Shown here in pieces: positions 5,044-6,491 of a DNA stretch of 6,491 nucleotides. The notes beneath the pieces were generated by a model. That model did not search any database, was not told where the DNA came from, and saw only the letters and a program-made list of their open reading frames with translations. Every line of letters starts with the position of its first letter. The first letter of the stretch is position 1. The stretch covers positions 1 to 6,491 of the forward strand of contig CANJSR010000291.1 in the NCBI GenBank assembly GCA_947476855.1, read 5' to 3'. A program made the translations under genes and the position numbers. This DNA is from Acetobacteraceae bacterium (GTDB taxonomy: Bacteria; Pseudomonadota; Alphaproteobacteria; Acetobacterales; Acetobacteraceae).

Positions 5044-6174
5044 TCATGCCGGCCTCCCTCGGACGATCAACTCGATGCGGGCCAGGGCTTCCTCCAGGTC
5101 TTCGGTCACCAGCATGGAGGGCTGGCGTTCGGCGAGGATGGCGCGAGCCTCCGGGGCACCGCGGCCGACCAGGCGGGCGACGACGGGGACCTGCAGGCCG
5201 GGCGTGCCCTCGATCGCGGTGGCCAGCAGGCCGGCGAACTCGCCCAGGTCGGTGATGCCGGCGAAGATGTTGACCAGCACGGCTTTCAGAGAGTCTCGGG
5301 CCGTGATCCATTCCAGCACGCGCATCAGGCGCGCCGGGCTGCCGCGCATCTGGCCGGTGCGGATATCACAGAAATTCAGCGGCTTGGCGCCACGGGCTGT
5401 CAGTTCATCGATCAGCATCATCGACAGGCCGGCGCCCGTCGTGACCAGCCCGATCTCTCCCTTCGGATCGAGTTCGACGTAATCGAACCCTTCTTCCAGC
5501 TTGCGGTTCGCATCGGCGTAGATGGCGGGCCGGACACGAATCATGCTGGCGAGCAGAGGCTGGCGCTCGACGGCATTCAGGTCGACGACCACCTTGGCAT
5601 CGCCGGCGACGCACCCGGATTCCGAGACGAACAACGGGTTGATCTCGGCCAGTGCGAGTTCGCGTTGGACCAGCATCCTGGTCAGCCGGTGCCCGATATC
5701 AGCGACGGTCGACCGCCAGGCATCCGGTTCGTCCGCGATCATCTCGGCCAGGGCCGCGGCGACCGCGTCCGGATCGGGCGGGCAGAGCCGGCCGTGCGCG
5801 GTGCCGGATTGTTCGATCTCCACCCCGCCGGCGGCGGACCAGATCACCCGGAAACCGTAGCCGGCCGCGTCGACCATGACGGACAGGTACCGTTCCTGGC
5901 CCGTCGCCGCCTGCTCGATCAGGCAGGCATCGACCTGGTGCCCCTTCAGGCGGGCCCCCAGCATGCGACCGGTCGCGGCGCTGACCTCGGCGGCGGAGGC
6001 GCAGCGGGCAATCCCGCCCGCCTTGCCGCGCCCGCCCACCGGTACCTGCGCCTTGACCATCCAGGGACCGACGCCGGGAGGTAGCACCCCCGCTTCGGTC
6101 GCGACAACGCCCACCGGGACGGGGATGCCATGTTCGGCGAACAGGGATTTTCCATCCGCCTCGATCAGCAGCAC
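5044..6174 (-). CDS. Succinyl-CoA-synthetase beta-like (ATP-grasp) subunit of an acid-CoA ligase
   Basis: A 376-aa nucleotide-binding subunit, close to SucC length (about 388 aa), presumed partner of the alpha-like subunit downstream. Seen: N-terminal ATP-grasp start LFAEHGIPVPVG (11-22); WMVKAQVPVGGRGKAGG (38-54) with the ATP-binding lysine K41; ERYLSVMVD (94-102); AEINPLFV (176-183) and GDAK (191-194), giving N179 and D192 as predicted Mg ligands; TGAGLSM (246-252) in the CoA-ligase domain; and KAVLVNIFAGI (297-307). Odd: SucC proteins have FLDVGGGA at the segment that here reads FCDIRTGQM (268-276), and NIFGGI is NIFAGI, both in the domain that meets the phosphohistidine and substrate. The start codon is GTG (6174-6172), one base after the TGA of the acyl-CoA dehydrogenase gene. 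No strong ribosome-binding site is visible, so translation is probably coupled. Alignment to the SucC N-terminus supports this start. The natural acid is unknown; a dicarboxylate or other acid leading to an acyl-CoA is inferred from the neighbours. Confidence 0.87.
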   Translation of the reverse strand: MLLIEADGKSLFAEHGIPVPVGVVATEAGVLPPGVGPWMVKAQVPVGGRGKAGGIARCASAAEVSAATGRMLGARLKGHQVDACLIEQAATGQERYLSVMVDAAGYGFRVIWSAAGGVEIEQSGTAHGRLCPPDPDAVAAALAEMIADEPDAWRSTVADIGHRLTRMLVQRELALAEINPLFVSESGCVAGDAKVVVDLNAVERQPLLASMIRVRPAIYADANRKLEEGFDYVELDPKGEIGLVTTGAGLSMMLIDELTARGAKPLNFCDIRTGQMRGSPARLMRVLEWITARDSLKAVLVNIFAGITDLGEFAGLLATAIEGTPGLQVPVVARLVGRGAPEARAILAERQPSMLVTEDLEEALARIELIVRGRPA

Positions 6175-6175
6175 G

Positions 6176-6491
6176 TCAGAAGGTTCCCAGGCCCATGATG
6201 CCGTCGGTCGTGTCGAAGTCGCCGACGATCTTCTTGCCGATCAGGTCGCGCAGCGTCTCAGACGCCCCGCCGCCGATCGAGCCGTAGCGCGCGCCGCGAT
6301 AGAGGCGGGAGACCGGGTATTCATCGGTGAAGCCAAACCCGCCATGCACCTGAACGGCCTCGGATGTGACCCGCAACGACATCTCATTGTTGAAGATCTT
6401 GGCGGACGCCGCGAGGAACGGGTCGGGGAAGGGGTTGGCGGACAGGCAGGCGCGATACAGCAGGCCGCGCCCGGCCTCGATATCCTTGTAC
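6176..6491 (-). CDS. Acyl-CoA dehydrogenase, C-terminal fragment
   Basis: The last 104 residues of a minus-strand gene that enters from the right edge; the frame is open to the window end. Acyl-CoA dehydrogenases are FAD enzymes that introduce an alpha,beta double bond into acyl-CoA esters. Seen: the C-terminal helical domain with GRGLLYRA (7-14 of the fragment), AASAKIF, then EAVQVHGGFGFTDEYPVSRLYR, a version of the family QxxGGxGxxxExPxxRxxR segment that binds the FAD of the partner subunit, and SIGGGASETLRDLI. Where medium-chain enzymes have the catalytic glutamate (YEGTSE), this protein has GGGASE. In the long-chain and isovaleryl-CoA subfamilies the base lies on an earlier helix, outside this window, so this does not mean the enzyme is inactive. 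The stop is one base before the beta-subunit GTG, so this is the first visible gene of a three-gene operon. Confidence 0.92.
   Translation of the reverse strand, partial: YKDIEAGRGLLYRACLSANPFPDPFLAASAKIFNNEMSLRVTSEAVQVHGGFGFTDEYPVSRLYRGARYGSIGGGASETLRDLIGKKIVGDFDTTDGIMGLGTF

Noticed and set aside
4023..6084. Two overlapping plus-strand open frames of about 410 codons each (4023-5255 and 4861-6084)
   Set aside because: They run antisense to both CoA-ligase subunit genes and through the hairpin region, with no family motifs; low stop-codon frequency in GC-rich DNA explains them.

Overview
The window is 6.5 kb of GC-rich DNA with dense, mostly operonic protein-coding genes and no RNA genes, CRISPR array or mobile-element genes that I can see. 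The gene content (PAMO-type Baeyer-Villiger monooxygenase, Bug-type binding protein, HpaI-type aldolase, a succinyl-CoA-synthetase-like pair next to an acyl-CoA dehydrogenase) and the C-rich/G-rich intergenic hairpins suggest an alphaproteobacterium, plausibly Rhodospirillales/Acetobacteraceae. This is inferred from gene style, not from a marker gene.

Layout. Left block, minus strand: a flavin-dependent Baeyer-Villiger monooxygenase (198-1835) is followed downstream by the first 35 codons of a luciferase-like flavin oxidoreductase that runs off the left edge (1-106). Centre, plus strand and divergent from the monooxygenase: an exported Bug/TctC-like solute-binding protein (2008-3048), then an HpcH/HpaI-family aldolase (3108-3905). 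The 172-bp divergent gap holds a good sigma70-like promoter for the monooxygenase and a 6-bp dyad that could be an operator. Right block, minus strand and convergent with the aldolase: the C-terminal end of an acyl-CoA dehydrogenase (6176-6491), a succinyl-CoA-synthetase beta-like subunit with a GTG start one base after the dehydrogenase stop (5044-6174), and the matching alpha-like subunit (4077-4943).

The genes read as an accessory catabolic neighbourhood. Two oxygenases could open or oxygenate a ketone-type substrate, a binding protein could capture a carboxylate, an aldolase could split an oxo-acid, and an ATP-dependent acid-CoA ligase plus acyl-CoA dehydrogenase could activate and desaturate an acid. 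The joint pathway is inference. No transport membrane subunits and no regulator are present in the window.

The most notable points are these. (1) The CoA-ligase pair keeps the catalytic phosphohistidine but departs from succinyl-CoA synthetase at several CoA/substrate-site motifs in both subunits, suggesting a different acid substrate. (2) Three related C-rich hairpin elements each follow the 3' end of a gene in the same orientation relative to that gene, and one of them separates the two subunit genes. (3) A type I Baeyer-Villiger monooxygenase very like phenylacetone monooxygenase sits beside a luciferase-family oxidoreductase. I found no convincing evidence for a wholly new kind of system.
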